The notes beneath the pieces were generated by a model that saw only the letters and a list, made by a program, of their open reading frames with translations, was not told the origin of the DNA and searched no databases. From an uncultured Polycyclovorans sp. (lineage in GTDB: Bacteria > Pseudomonadota > Gammaproteobacteria > Nevskiales > Nevskiaceae), in NCBI GenBank assembly GCA_936928855.1, contig CAKZHZ010000047.1, positions 7,803 through 71,802 on the forward strand: a stretch of 64,000 nucleotides of DNA, given 5' to 3'. The translations under genes and the position numbers were made by a program. Positions within the stretch are counted from its first letter, which is position 1. Each line of letters starts with the position of its first letter. This document shows positions 26,937 through 36,100 of this stretch, one piece after another.

Positions 26937-28487
26937 ATGATCGAATCTTCCGTTGCCTCCTCATCGCCGGTGTCCTGCCGCTTGCCCCTGGTCGGCGGGG
27001 CGCTGCTCCTGCTCGCCGCCTGTGGTGACGGTGGCGGCGAACTGGCAGCACCCGGGACGCCGGATGGCGGCAGCGGGGATGTTGCCGCGCTGGTGCATGC
27101 CTACCACGACGTGGTTGTTGCCGATCCGCGCTTTGACGAGTGTTGGCAGGGGGCGCCCGCGGCGCCCGGACGTTGCCTGCGCGGGCCGCGCAGCGGCAGT
27201 GGCCTCGGAGATGCGGTGCACGAGTGGATTCGCACCGAGCTTTCGGCGATCCCCGAACTGACGCACGTACAACGTCAGCCCTTCAACTTTCCGCGCTACC
27301 GGGTGCGCACGGTGGGCCTGGAAGCGGATCTCGGGGATGGCGTGGAGGCTGTCTCCGCCTTTCCGTGGTTTGGGCAGGGCGTGACCCCGGCGGAAGGGCT
27401 GCGCGCCCCGCTGGCGCGGGTCGGCCTGCCGCTCATCGGCAACCCCGATGTTGACGGGCGTGTCGCATTGATGCGGTTCTCGCGTCAGTTCAATGCGGAC
27501 GCTGCCGATACTCACGAGACCCTGCGCGCGGCGGAAGCCTCTGGCGCCCTGGCAGCGGTGGTGACCTTCGACGCCCCCGGCAACCTGATTGCCGCGCACA
27601 ACTACGACATCCAGTATCCCCTGGCAGAGATGCCCACCGTGATCGTCGGGCGGCAGGACTTCAACCGCCTGGCCACCGCCGCCAGCCGCGGTGAGGAGGC
27701 GCGACTCACGCTGACGGCGGATGCCGTGACCGGTGTGGTCGACAACAGCATTGCCCTGTTACCGGGTCAGGACCCCCGGCTGCTGATCATCGGTACGCCG
27801 ATGAACACCTGGGTCGGCGGTGGCGGCGAACGGGCGCCGGGCGCCGCCATCACCGTTGCGCTCGCCCGGCATCTGGCGGCGCGGGCGCGCAATGAGGGGC
27901 CCTTGCCCTATTCCGTCATGTTCGTGGCCACAGGCGGGCATGAGGTTTATGGCTATGGGCTGGAGCGGGCGCTGAACTGCGTAAACCCCGACGGCGTGCT
28001 GGCGTACATCCACCTCGGTGCCGGGCTGGTCAGCCGGGGATACCTGGAAGTGCTGGGCAACGTCGTTCCGCTGCCGGGACCTAGCCAGACCCGCGCGCTG
28101 GTGATGTCAGAGAATGCGGTGCTCGAAGCCTTGGTCGACCAGGCCTTCCGCGTCAGCGAACTCGGGTGGTTCTTCCGGTTTGCCGCCGGACAGGCCGCCC
28201 CGGGGGAAGCCGAGGTGGCCTACAACCTGGGCATTCCGATGATGAGCCTGACTGGCGCGAACCCGTTTCACCACACCCCTGAGGACACCACTGAACAGGT
28301 GCTGTTCGACCTGCTTCCTGACATGTTCGGTGCTTACCGGCAACTGGTGGATGGCCTGATGGAGACGCCATTCGAGACCCTCAAGGGGGCCAATGGTGCG
28401 ACCACAGGAGACCCCGCGCGCAATCGTGGCTATGCCTGCGCTGGCCCGATTTCCGGCCTCGACCCTGCGCTTCAGCGAGCGCCGTAG
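26937..28487 (+). CDS. M28-like peptidase lipoprotein with a degenerate metal site
   Basis: The start is ATG 26937 (MIESSVASSSPVSC), giving 516 residues with a lipoprotein signal (GGALLLLAAC). A PA-like insert (around MPTVIVGRQDFNRLA) and the M28 core are recognisable: LLIIGTPMNTWVGGGGERAPGAA, MFVATGGHEVYGYG, NPFHHTPEDTTEQV. In active M28 enzymes the first of these reads H-x-D; here it is P-M-N, so one metal ligand pair is lost. It may be a binding protein or an altered hydrolase on the outer or inner membrane. It follows the sulfotransferase by 10 bases and converges with the SDR gene with a 16-base overlap. Confidence 0.75.
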   Translation: MIESSVASSSPVSCRLPLVGGALLLLAACGDGGGELAAPGTPDGGSGDVAALVHAYHDVVVADPRFDECWQGAPAAPGRCLRGPRSGSGLGDAVHEWIRTELSAIPELTHVQRQPFNFPRYRVRTVGLEADLGDGVEAVSAFPWFGQGVTPAEGLRAPLARVGLPLIGNPDVDGRVALMRFSRQFNADAADTHETLRAAEASGALAAVVTFDAPGNLIAAHNYDIQYPLAEMPTVIVGRQDFNRLATAASRGEEARLTLTADAVTGVVDNSIALLPGQDPRLLIIGTPMNTWVGGGGERAPGAAITVALARHLAARARNEGPLPYSVMFVATGGHEVYGYGLERALNCVNPDGVLAYIHLGAGLVSRGYLEVLGNVVPLPGPSQTRALVMSENAVLEALVDQAFRVSELGWFFRFAAGQAAPGEAEVAYNLGIPMMSLTGANPFHHTPEDTTEQVLFDLLPDMFGAYRQLVDGLMETPFETLKGANGATTGDPARNRGYACAGPISGLDPALQRAP

Positions 28488-29227
28488 CCGCCATCCAGGG
28501 CGAGCATGTGACCGTGGATGAAGTCCGCCTCGGGCGAACATAGCCACAGCACCACGCGCGCCACCTCGTCTGCGGTGGCGGCGCGACCGGCCGGGTGCTT
28601 GTCGAGCAAGTCGGTCTTGGTCAGGGCGGCATGCTTGAGCGCCTTCAGCCCCATGCCGGCGTTGACCAGCGCCGGGCAGACGGCATTGACCCGGATGCTG
28701 CGGGCCGCGTACTGCAATGCAGCGGTCTTGGTCAGGCCGGCAATCCCGTGCTTGCTGGCGGTGTAGGCGGGGCTGGGGCCGCCGTTCAGGGTGTAAACCG
28801 ACGCGTTATTGACGATGCAGCCGCCGCCAACATCCAGCATCCAGCGAATCTCCTCCCGCATGCAACGCCAGGTTCCGTTGAGATTGACGTCCAGGCAGTT
28901 GCCCCACTCGTCGTCAGTCAACTCGTGCAGCGGCAAGTGTCGTGAGGACACACCGGCATTATTGAAAGCCGCATCCAGTCGGCCGAAGTCGCGCCGCATG
29001 GCGGTGAAGGCGGATGCCAGCCCGTCGGCGTCGCGCTGGTCCGCGATATAGCCCCGGACTTCGACGCCTGTTTCCTGCAAAGCGTCCACTGTCACCGCGA
29101 GTTGGCCGGGTTGTTGGTCGAGCAGGGCCAGCCGGTAGCCCGCCTGTGCGAACTGTTGAGCCGCAGCCTGACCGATGCCGCCTGCGGCGCCGGTGATCAG
29201 CGCCACTTTTGCTGCCGTCTGCGACAT
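28472..29227 (-). CDS. Short-chain dehydrogenase/reductase
   Basis: A 251-residue classical SDR: cofactor motif TGAAGGIGQAAA, NNAG, catalytic Ser in IVNNASVYTLNG and YTASK (Tyr-x-x-x-Lys), and the C-terminal DGGY. Acidic LLDQQ after the second strand suggests NAD preference. It lies 184 bp downstream of the LpqC gene on the same strand and may belong to the synthase island, for example as a ketoreductase acting on its product. The substrate is unknown. Confidence 0.9.
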   Translation of the reverse strand: MSQTAAKVALITGAAGGIGQAAAQQFAQAGYRLALLDQQPGQLAVTVDALQETGVEVRGYIADQRDADGLASAFTAMRRDFGRLDAAFNNAGVSSRHLPLHELTDDEWGNCLDVNLNGTWRCMREEIRWMLDVGGGCIVNNASVYTLNGGPSPAYTASKHGIAGLTKTAALQYAARSIRVNAVCPALVNAGMGLKALKHAALTKTDLLDKHPAGRAATADEVARVVLWLCSPEADFIHGHMLALDGGYGAR

Positions 29228-29411
29228 GTAAGGTCAAACTCCCCGGCGCCGACCGGGGCCTGCGAGGTCAGGCTCGGTCGGTCTGATCGTGTAATGGTCA
29301 GGGTCGGTGGTTCCGCCCTTCGCAGCCGGCTGGCCGCATTGAAGAGCGGTTTCTACCCGACAGTCCGATCAGGGTCAACGGGAGAAATGACCCCGGCGCG
29401 GGTGCTGGGCG

Positions 29412-30290
29412 CTATCGTTGCGCGGCAAAGAACGCCCAGATCCCCTGACTGGCGTCGAACGCCTGGGTGTTGGGGCCGAGGAAGCGCGCCATCAGGGTCT
29501 TGCCGCCCGGCCACTGATGCCCGACTTCGTCGAGCCCGCACCACTCCAGCGCCGCCTTGCAGCCCTCCTGACGGTAGCAGGCCAGTTGGCCGCGCTTTTG
29601 CAGTTGTTTGGCCTGGGCACCGCAGCCGTTGCGCTTGCCGAGCATTTCCACCAGGGCGGACATGGAAGGACGATAGCTGTCCTCGACCGTGCCGCCATCC
29701 CAGGGGATGCGCTTGTCGAGCTTGCCCTGGATCATCAGCGTGGGTACGCCGCGGCCGCTGTCGCAGCGCTCCAGCATGACGCCGCCGGATACCGGGGCAA
29801 TTGCGGCAAACACCTCGGGCGCTTCGCAGGCGATGCGGTGCACCATCATTGCGCCGTTGGAGAACCCGGTGCCGAACACCTGGCTGCGGTCAATGGGATA
29901 GTCAGCGGCGATGCGCGTGATCATGGCCTTGATGAAGCCGACGTCGTCCACTTTCTCCTTCATCGGTTTGGCGCAGCAGCGCCCTGCGTTCCAGGCGCGG
30001 GCAATGCCATCGGGATAGGCGACGATGAAGCCGGCGCGGTCGGCCACGGCATTGAAGCGGCTTTGCTCGGCCATGATCTCGCCGGTGCCGAACCCCCCAT
30101 GCAGGGCAACCACCAGGGGGCGTTTGTCGTTGCCGCGTGCGCTGGCCGGGCGATAGACCTCATAGCTGCGCTCGTGGCCGCCAGTCTTGAACGTGAAGGT
30201 CTCGGTACCACTGTCGTCGGCGCGGACGCTGGTCGGCGTGTGGCAGGCCAGGGTCAGCAGGGTCAGCAGCAGGGGGAGCAGGGACTTCAT
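29412..30290 (-). CDS. LpqC-type secreted esterase (PHB depolymerase/feruloyl esterase family)
   Basis: A 292-residue alpha/beta-hydrolase with a signal peptide (MKSLLPLLLTLLTLACHTP; the AC could be a lipobox). Motifs are VVALHGGFGTGE (oxyanion hole), GFSNGAMMVHRIA (nucleophile Ser), a later Asp in QGKLDKRIPWDGG and the His in GHQWPGG. Paired cysteines (CC, GCG, EGC, WCG) suggest disulfides. It is the last gene of the tight minus-strand run, three bases after the alpha/beta hydrolase. Substrate unknown; ester release or export-linked tailoring is a guess. Confidence 0.85.
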   Translation of the reverse strand: MKSLLPLLLTLLTLACHTPTSVRADDSGTETFTFKTGGHERSYEVYRPASARGNDKRPLVVALHGGFGTGEIMAEQSRFNAVADRAGFIVAYPDGIARAWNAGRCCAKPMKEKVDDVGFIKAMITRIAADYPIDRSQVFGTGFSNGAMMVHRIACEAPEVFAAIAPVSGGVMLERCDSGRGVPTLMIQGKLDKRIPWDGGTVEDSYRPSMSALVEMLGKRNGCGAQAKQLQKRGQLACYRQEGCKAALEWCGLDEVGHQWPGGKTLMARFLGPNTQAFDASQGIWAFFAAQR

Positions 30291-30293
30291 GGG

Positions 30294-31154
30294 TCATGCC
30301 TCCGTCAGGTTCAGGGGGGCGAGGAAATCGAGCACTTGGTGTATCACAAGATCGGCATGAGTCAGCGGAAAGAAATGCGCCGCCGCCTCGACTGTTTGGA
30401 AGTGTGCCGATGGCCAAAGGTTCCGCAAACCGTCGCCCGATTTCAGGCAGCGGCTGCCGTCCGCGTACATCAGCAGCGTCGGCAGATGCAGAGCACGCAG
30501 CTCCGGAACGCTGGCACCGGGGCGGTGAAAGTCATCCCAGGCGCTGGTCTTGTCGATCAGGTCCAGCCACTGGCGCGCGGCCTTGCGCGCGCCGCGCCCC
30601 TCGCCGAAGGGGGTGACCGGATCGCGCGCGCCGGGCGCCTGGCCTGCCAGGCAGCGCCGCGCCGCGATCTCCAGGAAGCGCAGGCCGACCTGGGGCTCGC
30701 GCGGCCAATCCACTTCGGTTCCGTCTGCGATCTCCGCCTCGAAGGGGCTGAGGTCAGGGGTTTCATGCAGCCACATCTGCGGTTGGAACAGCAGGCTGCG
30801 GGCATCCAGCACGGCCAGCGCATGAACACGCTCGGGCGCCTGGACCGCGGCTTCGATGGCTGCGGCACCGCCATAGCTGTGCCCGACCAGGGCGGCCCGG
30901 CTGATCGCCAACCGGTCCATCACGCCGAGGATGTCGGCGCCCAGCCGGCGGATGTCGTAGCCGCTGTCCGGCATGCTGCTGTAGCCGTGACCCCTGAGGT
31001 CGAACAGGGTGACCCGGAACTGCTGCGACAGTCGCATCGCGTGGCCGAACCAGAAGGCACGGTTGGTGGCCAGTCCGTGCACCAGTATCAGATCCGGACC
31101 CTCGCCAAGCTGTTGCCAGGCCAGCTGGGCATTGTCGACCTCGGCGAAGGCCAT
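30294..31154 (-). CDS. Alpha/beta hydrolase
   Basis: A 286-residue cytoplasmic hydrolase with oxyanion-hole LILVHGLATNRAFW, nucleophile elbow ALVGHSYGGAAA, Asp in LLMYADGSRCL and terminal His in AAAHFFPLTHADL. It lies nine bases after the stand-alone ACP gene. In this position a discrete thioesterase-like role, releasing the acyl chain from an ACP, is plausible, because no thioesterase domain is visible in either giant synthase. Alternatives are an esterase or an epoxide-type hydrolase. Confidence 0.85.
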   Translation of the reverse strand: MAFAEVDNAQLAWQQLGEGPDLILVHGLATNRAFWFGHAMRLSQQFRVTLFDLRGHGYSSMPDSGYDIRRLGADILGVMDRLAISRAALVGHSYGGAAAIEAAVQAPERVHALAVLDARSLLFQPQMWLHETPDLSPFEAEIADGTEVDWPREPQVGLRFLEIAARRCLAGQAPGARDPVTPFGEGRGARKAARQWLDLIDKTSAWDDFHRPGASVPELRALHLPTLLMYADGSRCLKSGDGLRNLWPSAHFQTVEAAAHFFPLTHADLVIHQVLDFLAPLNLTEA

Positions 31155-31163
31155 GGGCGGACC

Positions 31164-31448
31164 TCAGGCCGACTGGACGTAAGGCTGCAGGAAGGTCGCG
31201 ATCTGACCGATGCTGAGGTCGTCGACGTAGCGGCCGTCCTTCATCAGCAGCTTGTCGAACGGCGTGCGGAACAGCTTGAACTCTTCCTCGATGGCCACGG
31301 TGAGCTGGATGATGTCGACCGACTCGAATCCGAGATCAGCCAGCAGCAGCGTGTCCGCCGACATGCCCGCGTCAGCCTCCTGATCCCAGTCCTGGGTGAA
31401 GTCCTCGAGCAGGGCAATGAGCTGCGTGGTGATTGCGTCGTGCGCCAT
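31164..31448 (-). CDS. Stand-alone acyl carrier protein
   Basis: A 94-residue ACP-like protein with the phosphopantetheine site DLGFESVDIIQL (Ser) and helix TVAIEEEFKLF. I start at ATG 31448, eight bases after GGAG; a GTG at 31457 overlapping the phosphodiesterase stop is the alternative. It differs clearly from the four tandem ACPs of the synthase (DLGVDSIKRVEI), so it probably carries a different intermediate or accepts the finished chain. The PPTase domain at the end of the second synthase would load it. Confidence 0.88.
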   Translation of the reverse strand: MAHDAITTQLIALLEDFTQDWDQEADAGMSADTLLLADLGFESVDIIQLTVAIEEEFKLFRTPFDKLLMKDGRYVDDLSIGQIATFLQPYVQSA

Positions 31449-31453
31449 CCGTC

Positions 31454-33052
31454 TCACTCCATGTAGCCGAGCATCTGCAGCTGCTCGATCATCTGCTGAC
31501 GTTCCTGCGCATCCATCTCCTCGCTGGGCGCACGAGAGGCGACCGCGCGTGTCTTGGCCCCCTGCTTGACCGGGTGCTCATTGAGCCAGCCTTCGTCGAA
31601 GAAGTTCAGTGCGACCTGACCTTCGAGGTCCGAGGGGACCGACAGGCCCATGCTGTGGAGCAGCGTCGGGCAGACATCGACGATCTGTTGCAGGTCGACC
31701 TCACCCCGTGCGGCGATGCCCTTGCCATAGGCCAGGAAGATGCCGTCCGGATGGTGGGTGCCGGCCGGCGTCGGCCGCTGCACCACCGAGGGCGTCAGAT
31801 TGCGGATCGATACGAACCCGTGGTCGTGCAGCACCAGGGTGAGATCGCAGGCCTCCTTCATGTGGGCACCCGGGAACCACTCTTCACGCTTCAGCACGTC
31901 GGCCACGAATGGCTCGCCGGTAATGGGGTGGCGCAAGGCCTTGAGATCGGCGACCAGCTTGTCGCGGAAGCGCTCGTAGTCCTCTGGCGGGATCCCTGGA
32001 TCGCCCGGCTTCTCCGCCACGCGAATGTGAATGCCGTTGGAGGATGGGGTGCGGCAGTAGGCGGTCGTCTTCGACCAGTCGAGGTTGGCGAAGTCGCTGG
32101 CCTCTCGACGCAGGGCCTGTTCCGAGCCGTCGTTCTCGGCCCAGGTGAGATAGCCGAGCTCGGCCAGGTAGGCATTGATTCGCAGCACATCGGTGCTGGC
32201 GGTGAATCCGTGGTCGGATGCGAAGAAGACCTGGGCCTCCGGTCCGGCCAGCGTGACCAGGCGCTCGATGTAGCGGTCCAGGTTGCGGAAGTATTCCAGG
32301 CAGACGGTTCGCATGGCGAGGTCATGCCCCTGGGGATTCTCGGGCACCAGTTCCGGGTCGAGGGAGGGCCAGGCCTGGTGCTGGATCTTGTCGGTGCCAT
32401 CGAACATCACCGCCATCAGGTCCGGCTTGTCATGTTCCAGCACATACTCCGCCACCTTGAACCACTGCTCTTCGCGCGGGAGGTGGTAGCGCACCCACTT
32501 TTCCGTGTCTTCCGGCGACAGCACTTCCAGCGCCTGCTTTTCGTTGTCGAAGTCCCAGGCGAGTTCCTTGGGGTTGAAGTCGGGCAGGTTCTGCTTCAGC
32601 CGCTCGAACAACTCGCGCGGGTGGGTGTTGCGGCGCAGGTGCTTGGCCGGGATGAAGCCGGGCACGATGCAGCCGTTGACCTCCGGCGGCGGCGCCGTAA
32701 GCGGAAAGTTGAGCGCCGCCACCGACTTCTTCTTGCGGCTGGCGATCGACCAGATCATTTCACTGTCGACATCGCGTGCGTCGTAGAGCGTCCAGAACAC
32801 TTCGCCGCCCTTGTCCTCGGCGCGGATGAAGTCGAAGACGCCATGCGCTCCCGGGTTTTTCCCGGTCATGATCGAGCACCACGCCGGCGGCGTCAGCGGA
32901 TTGGGGGTGGAGCGCAGGCGGGCGCGTACGCCGCCTTCGAGCACCTTCTTCATGAACGGCATCGTGATGCCTTCGCCGGGGAGGTCCTTCACCATTTCGT
33001 TGAGAACGGTGAACGTGCAGCCGTCGAGGCCGATGAACAGCGTGGAGGTCAT
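31454..33052 (-). CDS. Alkaline-phosphatase-superfamily phosphodiesterase (type I PDE/nucleotide pyrophosphatase)
   Basis: A 532-residue enzyme with a two-metal site: LFIGLDGCTF (first Asp), nucleophile Thr in NPLTPPAWCSIMTG, VMFDGTDKIQHQAW (Asp and His), FASDHGF (Asp-His) and GTHHPDG (last His). All metal ligands expected of the family are present. No signal peptide is seen, so it is probably cytoplasmic. It sits between the second synthase (51-base gap) and the ACP (coupled). Possible roles are hydrolysis or transfer at a phosphodiester, such as a phospholipid head group, a CoA/PAP derivative or phosphopantetheine on ACP. None can be proven. Confidence 0.82.
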   Translation of the reverse strand: MTSTLFIGLDGCTFTVLNEMVKDLPGEGITMPFMKKVLEGGVRARLRSTPNPLTPPAWCSIMTGKNPGAHGVFDFIRAEDKGGEVFWTLYDARDVDSEMIWSIASRKKKSVAALNFPLTAPPPEVNGCIVPGFIPAKHLRRNTHPRELFERLKQNLPDFNPKELAWDFDNEKQALEVLSPEDTEKWVRYHLPREEQWFKVAEYVLEHDKPDLMAVMFDGTDKIQHQAWPSLDPELVPENPQGHDLAMRTVCLEYFRNLDRYIERLVTLAGPEAQVFFASDHGFTASTDVLRINAYLAELGYLTWAENDGSEQALRREASDFANLDWSKTTAYCRTPSSNGIHIRVAEKPGDPGIPPEDYERFRDKLVADLKALRHPITGEPFVADVLKREEWFPGAHMKEACDLTLVLHDHGFVSIRNLTPSVVQRPTPAGTHHPDGIFLAYGKGIAARGEVDLQQIVDVCPTLLHSMGLSVPSDLEGQVALNFFDEGWLNEHPVKQGAKTRAVASRAPSEEMDAQERQQMIEQLQMLGYME

Positions 33053-33103
33053 GTGGGAATCCGTACGTCTTGGTATTGGTAATGGGGGGAGGGAGGCGGG
33101 TGA

Positions 33104-36100
33104 TCAGGCGGGTTGGGGCAGGGTGACGTCACTGCGCTCGCAACAGAACGCCACCACCTCCCCGGGGCTGGGATAGATCAGGTCGATGGCATAGCGCCAA
33201 CCCTTGTGTTCAACCATGGCCCGGGCGGGCAGCGGTCCATCCGTCAGAGACACGACGCGCCAGTCCACCGGCCGGCCACCCAGGCCTTCGCCATGCGACT
33301 TGGCGGCAGCTTCCTTGCTGGACCAGAGCGCGACCGTTACCTGTGAATAGGTCGGCTGATCCTTCCAGGGCTGCAGCAGTGCACGTTCCAGATCGGTCAG
33401 GGCGCCGGCGACCAGCAGGTCGGGGTCAACGTGGTCCAGGCGCTGATAGTCGAGACCACAGGGGGCGCCCGGCATCGACAGACTTGCCGCTGCCCATCGG
33501 CGACTGTGGCTGATCGACACGGTCGGCAAGGCCAAATCCGGCAGCCGCGCACAGGATGCGCGAGGCCGCCCGTCGGCGTCGGCGAGCAGCTCGATGTCGG
33601 CGGAGGCCAGGTCATGGTTGTGAACGTCCTTCAGCCATTCGCGCAGCGCTTCCTTGGCGGCGATGCGCCCCATCAGCCATTCCTCGCGCCGCGTGCTGTT
33701 GGCAGGCAGGCTGTAGAACACCTTGCGCTCGCGATGCCCCAACACCATATGGGCCAGCATGCGCCGCCAGATGCCGCCACCCTCGTCAAGAAAATCGTGG
33801 GCGAAAGGCTCCATCAGCCGAAGGTAGTGGTGCTTCAGTGACGGTAGAGACCGCAGCCAGGGCTGCGACATGGTTCGGCGCTGGGGCTGCAGGCGGTAGT
33901 CGTAGAGTCGCTGCGGCACCGAGAACTTCCGATCCTCCCAGTGATCGGCCCGCATGATGACCTGACCGTCAGGTCCAATCATGTCCATGGAGGCTTCGAG
34001 CAGTTGCTCGCCGGTCATCTGCAGCGTCATGCGGCACAGCACCTTGGTGCCCGGCGGCGGCGGCGGTGCATAGACATGAAAGCGGGCGAGCCGGAATGGA
34101 AAGCAGTTGAATCCCCAAGTGTGTTTTTCGGTCAGCCAGTACCCGGCGAGCTGCCCTGCGGCATCGAGCATGGCGGCGTCCAGTTCGAACGACGGCATAC
34201 GGATACTGCGAAAGTAGTCCTGCGTGGGAATCGCGACCAGGTCGGCTTCAATCGCGTTCTCGCCCCAGCGGCGGATGTGTTGGACGCCCTGAAGGCGGGG
34301 GCCGTGGAACATCCCGTGCGCATACAGCTCGCCATCGGGGTTGTTGCAGGCCGCATGGGCGTCGGGAGCACTCCAGGGGCGGGCGGCGGGCGGGGTTTCG
34401 TAGTGGGGCGCCAGCCGGACCAGGCCTTCGAACACCGCGAGCCCTCCGGGGGGACCGCCAATGCCGAGCGCGAAAATGCGACCAAACACCTGCAGCGTGC
34501 CGTCGCTGCCGGGGCGCGGTTCCATCACCACACGCAGATGCAGCTCGCCTTCGTCGAGCGAGAGCCAGCGGCTGCCCCGGACCTGATCCAGACCGACCAC
34601 CCGCAGGTCGCTGCGGCCGGTCACCCGTTGCGCGGCCTCCGACAGCAGCTCCATGCTGAACGTGAAGGGCACAACCGGAATCGGCAGCAGACTGGGGTCG
34701 TGTGCGCTGGGCGCGCCGCCAATGGTGTGATCCTGGAGAAAGATCTCCTCGTCGAGCTGCAGTCGCTGTTCAAACACGATGCGCTGGCCATCCTGTTGCT
34801 GGGTGGCGCGCTGCAGCAGGGGGAAACGCACGGTTTCGGCGGGGCTGACGGCTGGCGGGGGCGATGCGGCGGGAGCGGCTGCCGCCAGTCCCATGACCCG
34901 TGCCTGGGAGTCGAGAAAGTCGCGCATCAGCGCAAAGTGCGTCTGCAGCGCCAGCTGTCGAGGGTCGGCGGGAGCGTTCGGCGATGCGGTGGCCACCGGA
35001 CCCGATGACGGGGCTGGCGCAGCCTCGATTGGCAGAGGCGGTACCGGCAGATCGTCCGGCCATTTCAGGCGGGGCATCATCAGGTTGAGCCGGGGCACCG
35101 GCGTGGCGGCGGCCGGTTCCGCCATCGGTGCGATGTCGCGATGGGCGAACAGGCCGGCCGGCGGGAAAGGCACGCCGGCCGCGAACAGTTGGGCCAGGGC
35201 CGAGCGCAGCGCAGCGAGGCCGGTCTTGCGGCGGCTGTCCGTGCCCACGACCACGACATCGTCGGTGCCACGCAGGATATCGCTGACGAAACCGGTGAGG
35301 TTGCTGCTGGGACCGACTTCGACGAAGACCCGATAACCGTCACGGTGGAGTCGTTCGATGGTGTCGGTGAAGCGCACGCGGCTTTCCCACTGCTGCGCAA
35401 CCAGTTCGCGGATATCCGCGGCGTCGTGCGAGAAGGGTGCGGCACTGCGGGCACTGTAGAGGGTGGCGATCCCCTCGCCGAAATCGATACCAGCGAAGTA
35501 CTCGCGATAAGCATCGGCAATCGGTTTGAACAGGGCGGTGTGATAGGCGCGGCCAAAGGGCAGCTCTGCGCAGATCGCACCTTCCGCGGCTTCGCGTTCC
35601 CGCACCGCGGATACGGCTTCACGGCTGCCGAAGATCACCAGCTGGTTGGGACAGTTGTCCATTGCCACCACGATGTCGCTGCCCGTCTGCGCCAGCAGGG
35701 CCTCGCGGCGATCGGGCTTCAGGGCGCCGATGGTCAGCAGCGCGCCCTCGGCAATCTCGCCGCGGGCGTCCAGCTCACGGTAGATACGGTTCAGGTCGCG
35801 GACGGTGTCGGCAATTTCACGACGGTCGGAGAAACGGCGTACCCGGGAGGCGGTGAGGGCGGTGTTCTCGCCGGTGGAGTGGCCCAGCATGGCGTCGGCT
35901 CTCAGCCCCAGGCCGGTCAGCACATCGAACAACGCCATACTGGCGGCAAACACGGTTTCAGAGGCGATGTCCATGTCGAACAGGCGCTGCTCAGTGGCCG
36001 AGCGCGTCGCCTCATCGATCGCCGTGGGGGGCGCAAAGACGATGGGGGCCCGCGAGTCACGCTCGCCGGGGACCACCGTTTCTTCGAGGAAGTCGAACCA

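Noticed and set aside
29228..29411. Several GGTCA-like half-sites and a CCCCGG/CCGGGG hairpin upstream of the SDR gene
   Set aside because: The half-sites have no regular spacing and the hairpin has no T run. I cannot support an operator or terminator from this alone.
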